64,000 nt of DNA from Rhodococcus sp. KBS0724 (GTDB taxonomy: Bacteria > Actinomycetota > Actinomycetes > Mycobacteriales > Mycobacteriaceae). The notes beneath the pieces are model-generated. The model worked only from the letters and a program-made list of their open reading frames with translations. It ran no database searches and was not told the origin of the DNA. The stretch is taken from NCBI RefSeq assembly GCF_005938745.2, contig NZ_VCBX02000001.1, positions 62,001 to 126,000 on the forward strand, written 5' to 3'. The first letter of the stretch is position 1. The number at the start of each line of letters is the position of its first letter. This document shows, piece by piece, positions 55,925 to 64,000 of this stretch. The translations under genes and the position numbers were made by a program.

Positions 55925-56823
55925 CCGCCACAGTTTCATCCAGCTCGACCGAAGCTGCGCCGATACCCCCTTCTCCACCCGCGGTGGCCGCGAAGAAACG
56001 CACACCGATCTTCACGCCGGAACGAGTGCGCTCCATCGGAGTCCGGATTGCGGCCCTGGTTGCGTTCCTCGTGGTGTGGTGGGGTATTACCGCAGCCGGT
56101 GTTATCGACGAATTATTCCTTCCTTCACCAGATTTGGTGTGGGATGCGTTCATTCGCGCCAACACCTGGCATCAGGTGGCGCCCGGCGTCGACCGCGAGG
56201 TACTCGGCGAACAGAACTACTTTCTCTGGGAACACCTGATCGCCAGCGGTCAGCGCATAGCGGCCGGCGTCGGCGCGGCCGTTATCGTGGGCCCGCTGAT
56301 CGGTTTTGCGATGGGAATGTCGGTTCCGATCAGAACCTTCGTGGAGCCGTACCTGAACTTCCTGCGTGCGTTGCCGCCGCTCGGATACATCGGCCTGCTG
56401 ATCGTCTGGTTCGGAATCGGTGACACGTCCAAGATCTGGCTGCTGTTCCTCGCCGCCTTCCCGCCGATCGCGATCGCCACACTCAACGGCGTCACGTCGG
56501 TGAAGATCGATCAGATCAACGCCGCAAAAGCTCTGGGGGCGAGCAGAACCCAGGTACTGACCAATGTGGTCTTTCCGTCGACGCTGCCGGAAGTGATCAA
56601 CGGTATTCGAATCGCAGTCGGATTTGCGTGGACCACCGTGGTGGCCGCGGAACTCAACAACGGCATCCCGGGAATCGGCGGGTTGGCGTATCTGGCCGGC
56701 ACGCAGCTCAACACACCACTCACAATCGCATGCATCATCGTCATCGGTTGCGCCGCACTTGTTCTCGACTCCGCGATCAAGGCAATCGGAACACTCGTAG
56801 CGCCATGGAAGGGTAAAGCATGA
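55921..56823 (+). CDS. tauC: Taurine ABC transporter permease
   Basis: Permease of 300 residues in the TauC/SsuC family with about six helices. The conserved cytoplasmic loop is IDQINAAKALGASRTQVLTNVVFPSTLP, and the preceding LRALPPLGYIGLLIVWFGIGDTSK is typical of the nitrate/sulfonate/taurine group. The start ATG overlaps the SDR stop (ATGA), and the stop overlaps the tauA start. It forms the membrane channel for the TauA-TauB pair. Confidence 0.9.
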   Translation: MTATVSSSSTEAAPIPPSPPAVAAKKRTPIFTPERVRSIGVRIAALVAFLVVWWGITAAGVIDELFLPSPDLVWDAFIRANTWHQVAPGVDREVLGEQNYFLWEHLIASGQRIAAGVGAAVIVGPLIGFAMGMSVPIRTFVEPYLNFLRALPPLGYIGLLIVWFGIGDTSKIWLLFLAAFPPIAIATLNGVTSVKIDQINAAKALGASRTQVLTNVVFPSTLPEVINGIRIAVGFAWTTVVAAELNNGIPGIGGLAYLAGTQLNTPLTIACIIVIGCAALVLDSAIKAIGTLVAPWKGKA

Positions 56824-57890
56824 CCGGTCAGTCGAGGCGTATGGTAATCGCAGTGGTTTCCGCTGCAGCTTTGGGAACAACCTTGACCGCGTGTGTCGAA
56901 ACGGGTCGTGGTGAGATGAGCCGTTCGATGGACAGTTCGGTGAGTTGCCCTGTCACAGTCGATGAGTCGGTGACGACGTCGGCCCGTATCGGGTATCAGG
57001 ACATCCCCAACGGTGATCTGATCGTCAAGGATCAGGGACTGCTCGAAGCGTGCATGCCCAACGCGGACATCACGTGGAGCAAGTTCAGTTCCGGTCAGGA
57101 TGTAGTGCAGGCCTTCGGTTCCGGAAGTCTGGATCTGGGGACCTTGGGTTCAAGTCCGGCGACAATGGCGTTGTCGGCACCGCTGAACATCCCGATGCAG
57201 GTCGTCTGGATTCAGGACGTGATCGGCGAAGCCGAATCGCTGGTTGTCAAAGACCCGTCGATCACCACATTGGAAGGGTTGCGGGGCAAGAAAATCGCGA
57301 CACCCTTCGGCAGTACGTCGCACTACAGCTTGCTCGCTGCCCTCGGTGCGGCGAACATGGCCGCCGATGTCACCCTCATGAGTCTGAAACCGGACGCGAT
57401 GCTCGGAGCGTGGCAGGGTGGACAGATCGACGCGGCATGGGTGTGGGATCCGACGCTGTCGAAGTTGACGGCCGACGGTCACATCATCATGAGCAGTGCC
57501 GATGTCGCGACACAGGGAGCTCCCACATTCGATCTCTCGGGTGCTACCACTGAATTCGTCTCGGCCAATCCGGAATTCATGCTCATGTGGACCAAATTGC
57601 AGGACTACGCGGCCGGTCGGATCAATGCCGATCCCACTGGTGCCGCAGTATCGATGTCCGCTCAACTCGGTATTGCCCCCGACGTCATCAAGCCGCAATT
57701 GGCGGGCTACACCTACCTCTCGGCAGCCGAGCAGGCCGGACCGGCTTTCCTCGGTGGCGAGTTCACCCAGAGCCTTTTCGGCACTGCTGAATTCCTTCTT
57801 CAGCAGGGAAACATCGACGCAGTAAGCCCCAGCAGTACGTACGCCGAGGGAATCTACACGGACGCAGTGACGAAGGTGGGCCAGTCATGA
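56820..57890 (+). CDS. tauA: Taurine-binding periplasmic-type lipoprotein
   Basis: Binding protein of 356 residues with a lipoprotein signal (TLTAC, lipobox Cys). It shows the blocks I associate with TauA rather than SsuA: WSKFSSGQDVVQAFGSGSLDLGTLGSSPATMAL, then FGSTSHYSLLAAL, then LGAWQGGQIDAAWVWDPTLSKL. This supports taurine as ligand. Stops and starts overlap with both neighbours by 4 nt, so tauCAB is one tightly packed operon with the SDR. Confidence 0.9.
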   Translation: MTGQSRRMVIAVVSAAALGTTLTACVETGRGEMSRSMDSSVSCPVTVDESVTTSARIGYQDIPNGDLIVKDQGLLEACMPNADITWSKFSSGQDVVQAFGSGSLDLGTLGSSPATMALSAPLNIPMQVVWIQDVIGEAESLVVKDPSITTLEGLRGKKIATPFGSTSHYSLLAALGAANMAADVTLMSLKPDAMLGAWQGGQIDAAWVWDPTLSKLTADGHIIMSSADVATQGAPTFDLSGATTEFVSANPEFMLMWTKLQDYAAGRINADPTGAAVSMSAQLGIAPDVIKPQLAGYTYLSAAEQAGPAFLGGEFTQSLFGTAEFLLQQGNIDAVSPSSTYAEGIYTDAVTKVGQS

Positions 57891-58711
57891 CAACCGCAGC
57901 TACAGACCTCAGCACTCGCGTTGTACTCACCGAAGTTCGGAAGGAGTACGTCACCGCCGGTGAATCCGTACTTGCACTTGCCTCCACCAGTTTGACCTTT
58001 GAACCGGAAGAATTTGTCTGCGTCGTCGGACCGTCCGGTTGTGGCAAGACGACCCTCCTGCAGATGCTTGCCGGTTTTCAGGTGCCGACCGAGGGAACCA
58101 TCATGGTCGGGAACACTCACATCAAGGGGCCGGACCCGGATCGCGGTGTCGTGTTTCAGCAGGCAAATCTGTACCCGTGGCTGTCGGTTCGAAAGAACGT
58201 CGAGTTCGGGCTGAAGATGCGGGGAGTTCCCCGCGCCGAGCGTGCCGCCGAAGCCGATCGGATGCTGGAAATGGTCGGTTTGAAGTTGTATGGTGACCGT
58301 AAGCCCTACGAGCTGTCCGGCGGCCAACAGCAGCGCTGCCAGATTGCCCGTGTTCTCATCACAGATCCGCGAATTATCTTGATGGACGAACCTTTTGGTG
58401 CACTCGATGCCATGACGCGTGAGAAGTTGCAGCTCGAGCTGCTCGACCTGTGGCGTGAGCGTCGTAAGACGGTCTTCTTCGTCACTCACAGTGTGGAGGA
58501 GGCGATCTTCCTCGGAACCCGAGTGATTGTGATGGGGGCTCGACCGGGTCGGGTCATCTACGACCGCAAGGTGTGGTTCAAGAGTGACAACCGCGAACCT
58601 GTCGACACCGCCATCCGTTCTACCCCCGAGTTCGTGGCCATGCGTGACGAAGTCGCAGCCAAGATCTACGAGGCGCAAGGCTTGATCGGCGCAACGGTTG
58701 CGTTGCACTGA
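57887..58711 (+). CDS. tauB: Taurine ABC transporter ATPase
   Basis: ATPase of 274 residues in the TauB/SsuB family. Walker A is GPSGCGKTT, Q-loop VFQQANLYPWLSV, signature LSGGQQQR, Walker B IILMDEPFGALD and the switch His lies in FFVTHSVEEA. ATG 57887 overlaps the tauA stop. Three 16-bp repeats begin at the end of this gene, after which transcription may stop or run on into the lipase gene 57 nt downstream. Confidence 0.92.
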   Translation: MTTAATDLSTRVVLTEVRKEYVTAGESVLALASTSLTFEPEEFVCVVGPSGCGKTTLLQMLAGFQVPTEGTIMVGNTHIKGPDPDRGVVFQQANLYPWLSVRKNVEFGLKMRGVPRAERAAEADRMLEMVGLKLYGDRKPYELSGGQQQRCQIARVLITDPRIILMDEPFGALDAMTREKLQLELLDLWRERRKTVFFVTHSVEEAIFLGTRVIVMGARPGRVIYDRKVWFKSDNREPVDTAIRSTPEFVAMRDEVAAKIYEAQGLIGATVALH

Positions 58712-58754
58712 CTTTCAACCGAACTGACCTTCAACCGAACTGACTTTCAATCAC
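58707..58754. repeat. Three tandem 16-bp repeats after tauB
   Basis: Unit ACTGACTTTCAACCGA at 58707-58722, a copy with one change at 58723-58738, and a diverged third copy at 58739-58754. The first unit includes the tauB stop codon. The array fills most of the space up to the lipase ribosome site. Confidence 0.8.
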
Positions 58755-58768
58755 ATGGAGGAGTTTTC

Positions 58769-59983
58769 GTGAAGCTCGACCGCAAGAAGTGTTTGATCCG
58801 AGTATCCAGTGGAGCGCTGGCCCTGTGTGCGGCGGCATCGGTTGTGGCCTTTTCTGCCCCGGCGTCGGCCGAAGGGTCACTGTCCTTCGGGAACCCGCAG
58901 GCACCACAACTGTCGCCGGGAACGTTGATCACCGCGCACAACCTCACCGAATCTGCAGCACTGCCCAGTGCCGCGAAGAACGAACGCATCACCTACATGT
59001 CCCAAAGTGCGTCGGGCGAGCCAATTCTGGTGTCCGGAGTGGTCGCGATTCCCAAGACACCTGCCCCGGCGGGTGGTTGGCCGGTGATCAGTTGGGCGCA
59101 CGGCACAACCGGTGTTGCCGACGCCTGTGCACCGTCGGCGGATACTCCCGCCGGTCCGGTGCACGACTATCTGTCGGTGGTCGACCAGACTCTCGACCAG
59201 TGGGTTAGCAGTGGATACGTCGTCGTCCAAACCGATTACGAGGGTCTCGGCACTCCCGGTGGGCATCCGTACATGAACGGGACCAGCGCAGCCAACACCG
59301 TGACCGACATCGTTCGAGCCGCTCGGCAGGTGGACGATCAGGTAGGCAAGGACTGGTTTGCGATGGGCCACAGCCAAGGTGGGCAGGCAGCGGCCTTTAC
59401 ATCGGCGATCGGCAAGGATCGGGCTCCGGAGCTGAATCTGAAGGGTGCAGTATCGATAGCCCCCGGAAACGGCACTGCGCAAATTCCGGCACTGGTCGCG
59501 TCGGGCAACGAGGCAATGGCCGGGGGAGTGCCATTTGTTCCGGTCATCCTTCTGGGCGTCCAGGCAGTTGATCCTTCGGTAGTTCCCGAAGACTTGCTGT
59601 CGGATCAGGCTCAGCCGCTTCTCGAGGCTGCTCGGACGGGGTGCCTTGCGGCAGTGCGTGCCGTCCCCACCGTCCCGGTCGCTCAGATCTTCCGTGAGGG
59701 TGCAGATCTGACGGCGTTGACGGCAAACCTGAACGAGCAGGAACTGTCCACGGTGACCCCGAAGGTGCCTACGCTGTTCGCGCAGGGAACCACGGATGTC
59801 CTTGTCTCGGTGGCAAGTACAACCGGTGCGGTCAAGGATTACTGCGCCAAGGGCTCGGACATCGAGTTTAAGACCTATGAGGGCGCCGATCACCGCGGGG
59901 CGATTGCGGCGTCCTACAACGACGCGATGGACTTCACGACAAGAATGCTCGCCGGCGGAGAGGTGAACCCCGGGGCGTGCTGA
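58769..59983 (+). CDS. Secreted lipase/esterase (LIP family)
   Basis: Exported protein of 404 residues. The signal peptide is about residues 1-35 (GALALCAAASVVAFSAPASA). The body matches the secretory lipase family: PVISWAHGTTGVADACAPS, VVVQTDYEGLGTPG and the nucleophile elbow MGHSQGGQAAAF, with Asp in FAQGTTDVLV and His in GADHRGAI. Conserved Cys residues (ADACAPS, RTGCLAAV, KDYCAKG, the terminal Cys) suggest disulfides. GTG 58769 follows GGAGGAG. Likely extracellular hydrolysis of acylglycerols or other esters; its link to the taurine genes is only positional. Confidence 0.88.
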   Translation: MKLDRKKCLIRVSSGALALCAAASVVAFSAPASAEGSLSFGNPQAPQLSPGTLITAHNLTESAALPSAAKNERITYMSQSASGEPILVSGVVAIPKTPAPAGGWPVISWAHGTTGVADACAPSADTPAGPVHDYLSVVDQTLDQWVSSGYVVVQTDYEGLGTPGGHPYMNGTSAANTVTDIVRAARQVDDQVGKDWFAMGHSQGGQAAAFTSAIGKDRAPELNLKGAVSIAPGNGTAQIPALVASGNEAMAGGVPFVPVILLGVQAVDPSVVPEDLLSDQAQPLLEAARTGCLAAVRAVPTVPVAQIFREGADLTALTANLNEQELSTVTPKVPTLFAQGTTDVLVSVASTTGAVKDYCAKGSDIEFKTYEGADHRGAIAASYNDAMDFTTRMLAGGEVNPGAC

Positions 59984-60005
59984 CCGGTATCTCGAGTCGT
60001 CGTGA

Positions 60006-60290
60006 TCAGGTGGTTGTACGTAGTTCCCGACGCAGAATCTTCCCGGTTACGGTTTTGGGTAGTTCTTCCACGAGCACTACGGAACGCGGATACTTGTACG
60101 CCGCCATTCGTTTCTTGCAGTGGTCGATGAGGTCGTCCGGGGTGACGGAAGCGCCTGCAACGAGGCTGACAAACGCCTTCACGGTCTCGCCTCGGTACTC
60201 GTCGGCGATCCCCACGACAGCCGCCTCACGCACTGCCGGGTGTTCGGCAGGAACGTCCTCGACCTCGCGGGGCCACACCTCCCGGAAATG
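60006..60290 (-). pseudogene. C-terminal remnant of an acyl-CoA ligase
   Basis: About 90 residues match the very C-terminus of fatty-acid/acyl-CoA synthetases: VWPREVEDVPAEHPAVREAA, DEYRGETVKAFVSL, KRMAAYKYPRSV and ELPKTVTGKILRREL, which holds the catalytic Lys. Normal enzymes are about 500-550 residues, so more than 80 per cent of the gene is missing. Homology stops at about 60280-60290, directly at the oleate hydratase remnant on the other strand. Confidence 0.88.
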
Positions 60291-60295
60291 CGCTC

Positions 60296-60848
60296 AACAC
60301 GTTCGTCGATTCGAACGTCCTTCTGTCGATCGTGGTGCACCACCAGCCGCACTGTCACGGGCAGAAAGAGAACGGAGGGGTCTTCTGGGGGTACTGTCTG
60401 TTCCCGCGCATTGTTCCCGCGCAAAAACGGCGACTACGTGAAGAAGCCGTTCATCGAGATGACCGGCCGGGAAATGTTGGAAGAGACGCTCGGGCATCTC
60501 GAAGCGCTGGACGAGAGCGGTGGGCTGGCCGAGCGCAGGCAAGAGATCATGGACAGCGTCGTCAACTCGATACCCAGCTAAATGCCCTATGCCAGTGCAT
60601 TGTTCAACAGGCGAGCAGTCGGAGACCGGCCGTTGGTCGTCCCGAAGCACTCGAAGAATCTGGCGTTCGTCAGTCAGTTCGCCGAATTGCCGTTCGACAT
60701 GGTCTTCACCGAGCAGTATTCGGTGCGCTGTGCCCAAGTGGCGGTTTACACGTTCCTGGGAATCCCGGAAGACAAGCTCACCAAGATGCACCACTACGAG
60801 AAGGACCCGAAGGTTCTCGCCAAGGCTGCCGTGACGATGTTCCGCTGA
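60296..60848 (+). pseudogene. C-terminal remnant of oleate hydratase, frameshifted and with an internal stop
   Basis: Three pieces in two frames together match the last third of oleate hydratase (myosin-cross-reactive-antigen family). Frame one: VVHHQPHCHGQKEN and VFWGYCLFPR up to about 60410. Frame two: FPRKNGDYVKKPFIEMTG through VVNSIPS, a TAA stop at 60579-60581, then [40 protein letters not shown] and EYSVR-like [22 protein letters not shown] 13-bp duplication at 60401-60423 causes the frameshift. Functional members are about 550 residues; the FAD domain is wholly missing. The enzyme family adds water to oleate. Confidence 0.9.
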
Positions 60849-60862
60849 GTGATGCTGCGTGC

Positions 60863-61240
60863 TCAGCGACCGTGACGCTTCTCGTAGTCCTCACGAGTGC
60901 GATCGGCGCGGCGCTGGGCTTTCTCGTTCATCAGTTCGGGATCGAGGCCGTGGCTCTGAAGGCGGTGACGGCGGTAGATGTTGCCAAGCGCCACGACAAA
61001 ATAGGCCAGCGGGATGAGGAGTAGCGCCATCATGGCGAGGGGAATCCAAATCGGCCCCGGAATCAGAAGAAACAGCAGGAGGATGAGCGCCGCCGGCACC
61101 GTGAAACGAACTATGTAGCGAACCTGCGCGCCAGGACCGACAAGATCGTTGCGAACCCAATCCTGGTACCTGTCGGGGAGTGTTTTACCCAGAAGGTATC
61201 CGCAGTACTGGAAAAAATTCGGGCGGGTCGATTCAGCCAT
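60863..61240 (-). CDS. DUF5313 membrane protein
   Basis: Protein of 125 residues with two adjacent hydrophobic helices (VRFTVPAALILLLFLLIPGPIW and PLAMMALLLIPLAYFVVALG) and basic/acidic tails. The N-terminal RPNFFQYCGYLLGKTLPDRYQDWV block is typical of the DUF5313 family of mycobacteria and rhodococci, whose function is unknown. ATG 61240 follows GGAGG; the longer frame upstream has no family match. It lies 31 nt downstream of the GlxA-type gene on the same strand. Confidence 0.82.
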   Translation of the reverse strand: MAESTRPNFFQYCGYLLGKTLPDRYQDWVRNDLVGPGAQVRYIVRFTVPAALILLLFLLIPGPIWIPLAMMALLLIPLAYFVVALGNIYRRHRLQSHGLDPELMNEKAQRRADRTREDYEKRHGR

Positions 61241-61271
61241 ACCTCCAGGATAGTTGCCGGTAGTGCCCGAT

Positions 61272-62243
61272 TTACCCCGGTGCCTGGAAAGTGCGACGGT
61301 AGGTGCTCGGTGAGACGCCGAGTGCATCGCTGAGGTGTTGACGCATCGAGGTGGCGGTTCCGAATCCGCAGCGGGCCGCGATCGTGTCGATCGAGAGATC
61401 GGTTTCTTCGAGCAGTTCGCGGGCGCGATCGATCCGCCGAGCAGTGAGCCAACGGCCCGGGGTTGTCCCGACCTCGTCGCGGAATCTGCGGCTGAAGGTG
61501 CGCACGCTCATGTTGGCGCCGTTCGCCAGGTCCGTAAGGGTGATCGGTTCCCCGAGATGCTCAAGTGCCCAATGTCGGGCCACGGCAGTAGATTCGGAAG
61601 GCTTGTCGGCCAGTGGGCGCCGAATGTACTGGGCTTGCCCACCGTCACGCCACGGCGGTACGACGCACCGCCGGGCGACGGTGTTCGCCACTTCCATGCC
61701 GTGATCGCGCCGCACGATGTGTAGGCACAGGTCCACGCCCGAGGCCACACCGGCGGAGGTCAGGATGTGGCCCTCGTCGACGAACAGGACGTCGGGGTCC
61801 ACTTTCACCTTGGGGTAGATGCGCTGGAAGTGATCCGTGTTGCGCCAGTGAGTGGTGGCTCTCAAGCCGTCGAGCAGGCCGGCCGCGGCCAGGATGTACG
61901 AGCCCGTGCAGATCGACACGAGTCGGGTCCCAGGGCGAATGTATTCGAAAGCCGCCGCCAACTCCAGGGAGAGGTGGCCGTCCTCGTAGGCGGGACCAAG
62001 TTCGTACGACGCCGGAATGACGACGGTGTCCGCAGTGGCGAGCAGTTCACTGCCGTGGTCGACAGTGATGCTGAAATCGGCGTCCGTTCGCACGGGCCGG
62101 CCATCGATGGTGCAGGTGAGGATCTCGTACAACGGCTGGTCCTGCGCGTCGATCGCACGTCCGAAGATGCGCGCCGGGATGCCGAGTTCGAAGGGAATGA
62201 CGCCGTCGAGGGCGAGGACGACAACTCGATGCGGTCCGCTCAT
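61272..62243 (-). CDS. GlxA-type AraC regulator with DJ-1/PfpI domain
   Basis: Transcriptional regulator of 323 residues. The N-terminal DJ-1/PfpI-like domain (about 1-170) includes VVVLALDGVIPFELGIPARIFG and SICTGSYILAAAGLLDGLRATTHW, where Cys occupies the nucleophile elbow. The C-terminal AraC HTH pair (about 215-320) includes ITLTDLANGANMSVRTFSRRFRDEVG and SIDTIAARCGFGTATSMRQHL. The group regulates amino acid, quaternary-amine or other catabolic genes. It is divergent from the MFS/dehydrogenase genes with 70 bp between starts, so they are its likely target. Confidence 0.9.
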   Translation of the reverse strand: MSGPHRVVVLALDGVIPFELGIPARIFGRAIDAQDQPLYEILTCTIDGRPVRTDADFSITVDHGSELLATADTVVIPASYELGPAYEDGHLSLELAAAFEYIRPGTRLVSICTGSYILAAAGLLDGLRATTHWRNTDHFQRIYPKVKVDPDVLFVDEGHILTSAGVASGVDLCLHIVRRDHGMEVANTVARRCVVPPWRDGGQAQYIRRPLADKPSESTAVARHWALEHLGEPITLTDLANGANMSVRTFSRRFRDEVGTTPGRWLTARRIDRARELLEETDLSIDTIAARCGFGTATSMRQHLSDALGVSPSTYRRTFQAPG

Positions 62244-62313
62244 GGCCTGATTCTTTCATATATTGGCAATCTGGCCACTGTCGCGGACCGGCGAGGTACA
62301 GCAGAATCCTCTT

Positions 62314-63639
62314 GTGACTTCTGAGATCGCTCTCCCCGAATCGGGTGCACAGCGGGTGCGCCCGCCGCGCTTTCACCGTGCCTGGTCGGTGGCGATCGTG
62401 GCCTTCCTGGCGTTGGTCGGTGCTGCCAGTTTCCGCGCGGCGCCGTCCATTCTGATCGACCCGTTGCACGAGGATTTCGGCTGGTCACGTGCCAGTATCT
62501 CGGCTGCGGTGTCGGTGAACCTGGTCCTGTACGGACTCACCTCGCCGTTCGCGGCGGCGCTGATGGAGCGCTTCGGTATCCGCGCTGTTGTCACCTCGGC
62601 GTTGGCGTTGATCTCGCTCGGCAGTGGTTTGACGATTTTCATGACATCGAGTTGGCAGCTGATCCTGCTATGGGGCGTTTTTGTCGGCTTGGGCACCGGA
62701 TCGATGGCGCTGGCCTTCGTCGCCACCGTCGTCGACCGTTGGTTTGTCGAGAAGCGTGGGCTCGTCACCGGCATCCTGACAGCCGGCGGCGCGGCCGGTC
62801 AGTTGGTGTTTCTGCCCGTTCTGGCAAAGATCGCCGAAACCTACGACTGGAAGAGCGTCGCCTTCACGGTCTCCTTTGCAGCCTTGGCCGTCGTACCGTT
62901 TGTGCTGCTGTTCCTGCGTAACTACCCCTCGGACGTCGGGACGACGCCATACGGAGCACCTGCCGATTACGTCGCGCCCGCTGCGCCGGTTCATCAGCGT
63001 GGCGGTGCTGGGGGCCGCGCAATTTCCGTGCTGGTCATGGCTTCGAAGACCAAGGTGTTCTGGCTCCTCGCCGGCACATTTGCGATCTGCGGCGCGAGCA
63101 CCAACGGCCTTGTCGGTACGCACTTCGTTCCGGCGTCGCACGATCACGGCATGCCGATCACCACCGCCGCGTCTCTGCTGGCGTTGATCGGAATTCTCGA
63201 CATGGTCGGAACCATCGCGTCGGGGTGGTTCACCGACCGGGTCGATTCACGCAAACTGCTCGGCATCTACTACCTGTTCCGCGGAATCTCGCTGCTCTTC
63301 CTGCCGTTGCTCCTTGCGAACACGGTCAACCCGCCGATGATCGCGTTTGTCATCTTCTACGGGCTCGATTGGGTGGCGACGGTTCCGCCGACCGTCGCGC
63401 TGTGCCGTCAGCACTTCGGCGCCGACGCTCCCATCGTGTTCGGCTGGGTTCTGGCGTCGCACCAGATCGGTGCGGGACTGGTGGCATTCCTCGCGGGTCT
63501 GGTCCGCGATCAGATCGGCTCGTACGACGCGGCTTTCTACGTGGCAGGCGCCCTGTGCGCGATTGCCGCCGTAATGTCTCTGATGATTGCAAAAAGGCGC
63601 ACTGTGATCGGTACCACCGAAGAGGTAAGTTATACGTAA
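62314..63639 (+). CDS. MFS transporter
   Basis: Membrane transporter of 441 residues with 12 helices and a central loop of about 45 residues, similar to the monocarboxylate/oxalate-formate branch of the major facilitator superfamily. The helix 1 block SFRAAPSILIDPLHEDFGWSR, the helix 2/3 loop AALMERFGIR and the helix 4 block WFVEKRGLVTGILTAGGAAG are typical. GTG 62314 is chosen; the frame continues 17 residues upstream without a ribosome site. The next gene, a semialdehyde dehydrogenase, starts 33 nt downstream, suggesting uptake and oxidation of one carboxylic or amino-acid-derived compound. Confidence 0.88.
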   Translation: MTSEIALPESGAQRVRPPRFHRAWSVAIVAFLALVGAASFRAAPSILIDPLHEDFGWSRASISAAVSVNLVLYGLTSPFAAALMERFGIRAVVTSALALISLGSGLTIFMTSSWQLILLWGVFVGLGTGSMALAFVATVVDRWFVEKRGLVTGILTAGGAAGQLVFLPVLAKIAETYDWKSVAFTVSFAALAVVPFVLLFLRNYPSDVGTTPYGAPADYVAPAAPVHQRGGAGGRAISVLVMASKTKVFWLLAGTFAICGASTNGLVGTHFVPASHDHGMPITTAASLLALIGILDMVGTIASGWFTDRVDSRKLLGIYYLFRGISLLFLPLLLANTVNPPMIAFVIFYGLDWVATVPPTVALCRQHFGADAPIVFGWVLASHQIGAGLVAFLAGLVRDQIGSYDAAFYVAGALCAIAAVMSLMIAKRRTVIGTTEEVSYT

Positions 63640-63672
63640 CTCCAAGAACTACTCACCAGTAGGGGTACCGAA

Positions 63673-64000
63673 ATGCCAGCTCCGTCCGCTGCGACCTTCT
63701 CGCGGCTCGCCGAACTGATCGCCATCGACAACGCTGCCGATCGCCCGACGAAGTCCATCACCGAGGTGTTCACCGGCAAGGAGCTGGCGACCATCCCCGT
63801 GGGCACCGCCGACGACGCTCGTGCCGCCATCGCTCGAGCCCGCGTCGCACAGAAGGAGTGGGCAAAGCGTCCCGTCCTCGAGCGAGCTGCGATTTTTCAT
63901 CGCTACCGCGACCTCATCCTCGAGAACCGCGACGCACTCATGGACATGGCTCAGGCCGAGACCGGTAAGTCGCGTGCGGCTGCGCAGGAAGAAGTGCTCG
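63673..64000 (+). CDS. Succinate-semialdehyde dehydrogenase, N-terminal part (runs off window)
   Basis: The first 109 residues of an NAD(P)-dependent aldehyde dehydrogenase are present. The opening MPAPSAATFSRLAELIA and the blocks VGTADDARAAIARARVAQKEWAKRPV and MDMAQAETGKSRAAAQEEVL match actinobacterial succinate-semialdehyde dehydrogenases (GabD1-like). The catalytic Cys and Glu lie beyond the window edge. ATG 63673 follows an AGTAGGGG stretch. Succinate semialdehyde from GABA or 4-hydroxybutyrate would be oxidised to succinate; other aldehyde dehydrogenases of this branch cannot be excluded. Confidence 0.8.
   Translation, partial: MPAPSAATFSRLAELIAIDNAADRPTKSITEVFTGKELATIPVGTADDARAAIARARVAQKEWAKRPVLERAAIFHRYRDLILENRDALMDMAQAETGKSRAAAQEEVL

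Noticed and set aside
60120..60581. Single intact plus-strand gene upstream of the oleate hydratase motifs
   Set aside because: The first 100 codons of this frame are antisense to the acyl-CoA ligase remnant and lack homology; the hydratase match starts in another frame and is cut by a 13-bp duplication.

Overview
The window looks like chromosome from a mycolic-acid actinobacterium, most probably Rhodococcus of the erythropolis/qingshengii type. The basis is the high-GC coding style with many GTG starts, two MspA-type mycolate outer-membrane porins, a fused LysX, a DUF222/13E12 HNH protein, a cutinase-family esterase, DUF732 and DUF5313 proteins and actinobacterial-length GltB/GltD. This is inferred from protein families, not from a marker gene. 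I saw no rRNA, tRNA, CRISPR array, phage or insertion sequence.

Layout. (1) 1-10.4 kb is an accessory-looking block: an unknown protein translationally coupled to a CHAT caspase-like protease, a small unknown protein and a stand-alone LuxR-type HTH, a tandem double-TetR regulator, a coupled E1-like ThiF/MoeY-type protein and PaaK-like adenylate-forming enzyme, and, divergent from these, a 49-residue zinc-ribbon protein, a two-helix membrane protein and a large protein ending in a TerD domain. (2) 10.4-18.4 kb: a phytoene-desaturase-like oxidoreductase and glutamate synthase gltB-gltD with a very strong terminator. (3) 18.5-23.8 kb: envelope and secreted proteins (cutinase-like esterase, DUF732 lipoprotein, two tandem MspA porins, a secreted OB-fold-like protein) and an SDR. 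(4) 23.8-35.4 kb: an oligopeptide/dipeptide-type ABC transporter with three paralogous binding lipoproteins sharing leader sequences, interrupted by a UBP zinc-finger/NhaP antiporter pair. (5) 35.4-45.5 kb: a histidine phosphatase, GH13 glucosidase and sugar-isomerase operon, the DUF222 HNH protein, a double-hotdog thioesterase, an alpha/beta hydrolase with lysX, and an S4 protein. (6) 45.5-49.8 kb: RraA, an ABM-domain protein, an MpaB-like oxygenase, a secreted protein, an XRE regulator and a secreted histidine acid phosphatase. (7) 49.9-58.7 kb: a taurine cluster of TauE-type exporter, MocR regulator, glutamate dehydrogenase, class III aminotransferase, SDR and TauCAB. (8) 58.7-64 kb: a secreted lipase, a deletion scar joining 5'-truncated acyl-CoA ligase and oleate hydratase remnants, a DUF5313 protein, a GlxA-type regulator divergent from an MFS transporter, and the start of a succinate-semialdehyde dehydrogenase that runs off the window.

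The two most informative blocks are the accessory block, where several families typical of conflict, stress and peptide-modification biology sit together, and the taurine cluster, whose parts fit a route in which taurine nitrogen is released by transamination and glutamate dehydrogenase while the sulfonate carbon is reduced (probably to isethionate) and exported. No sulfoacetaldehyde acetyltransferase (Xsc) gene is present in the window. The oleate hydratase/ligase scar is a clear case of two divergent genes losing both 5' halves together.
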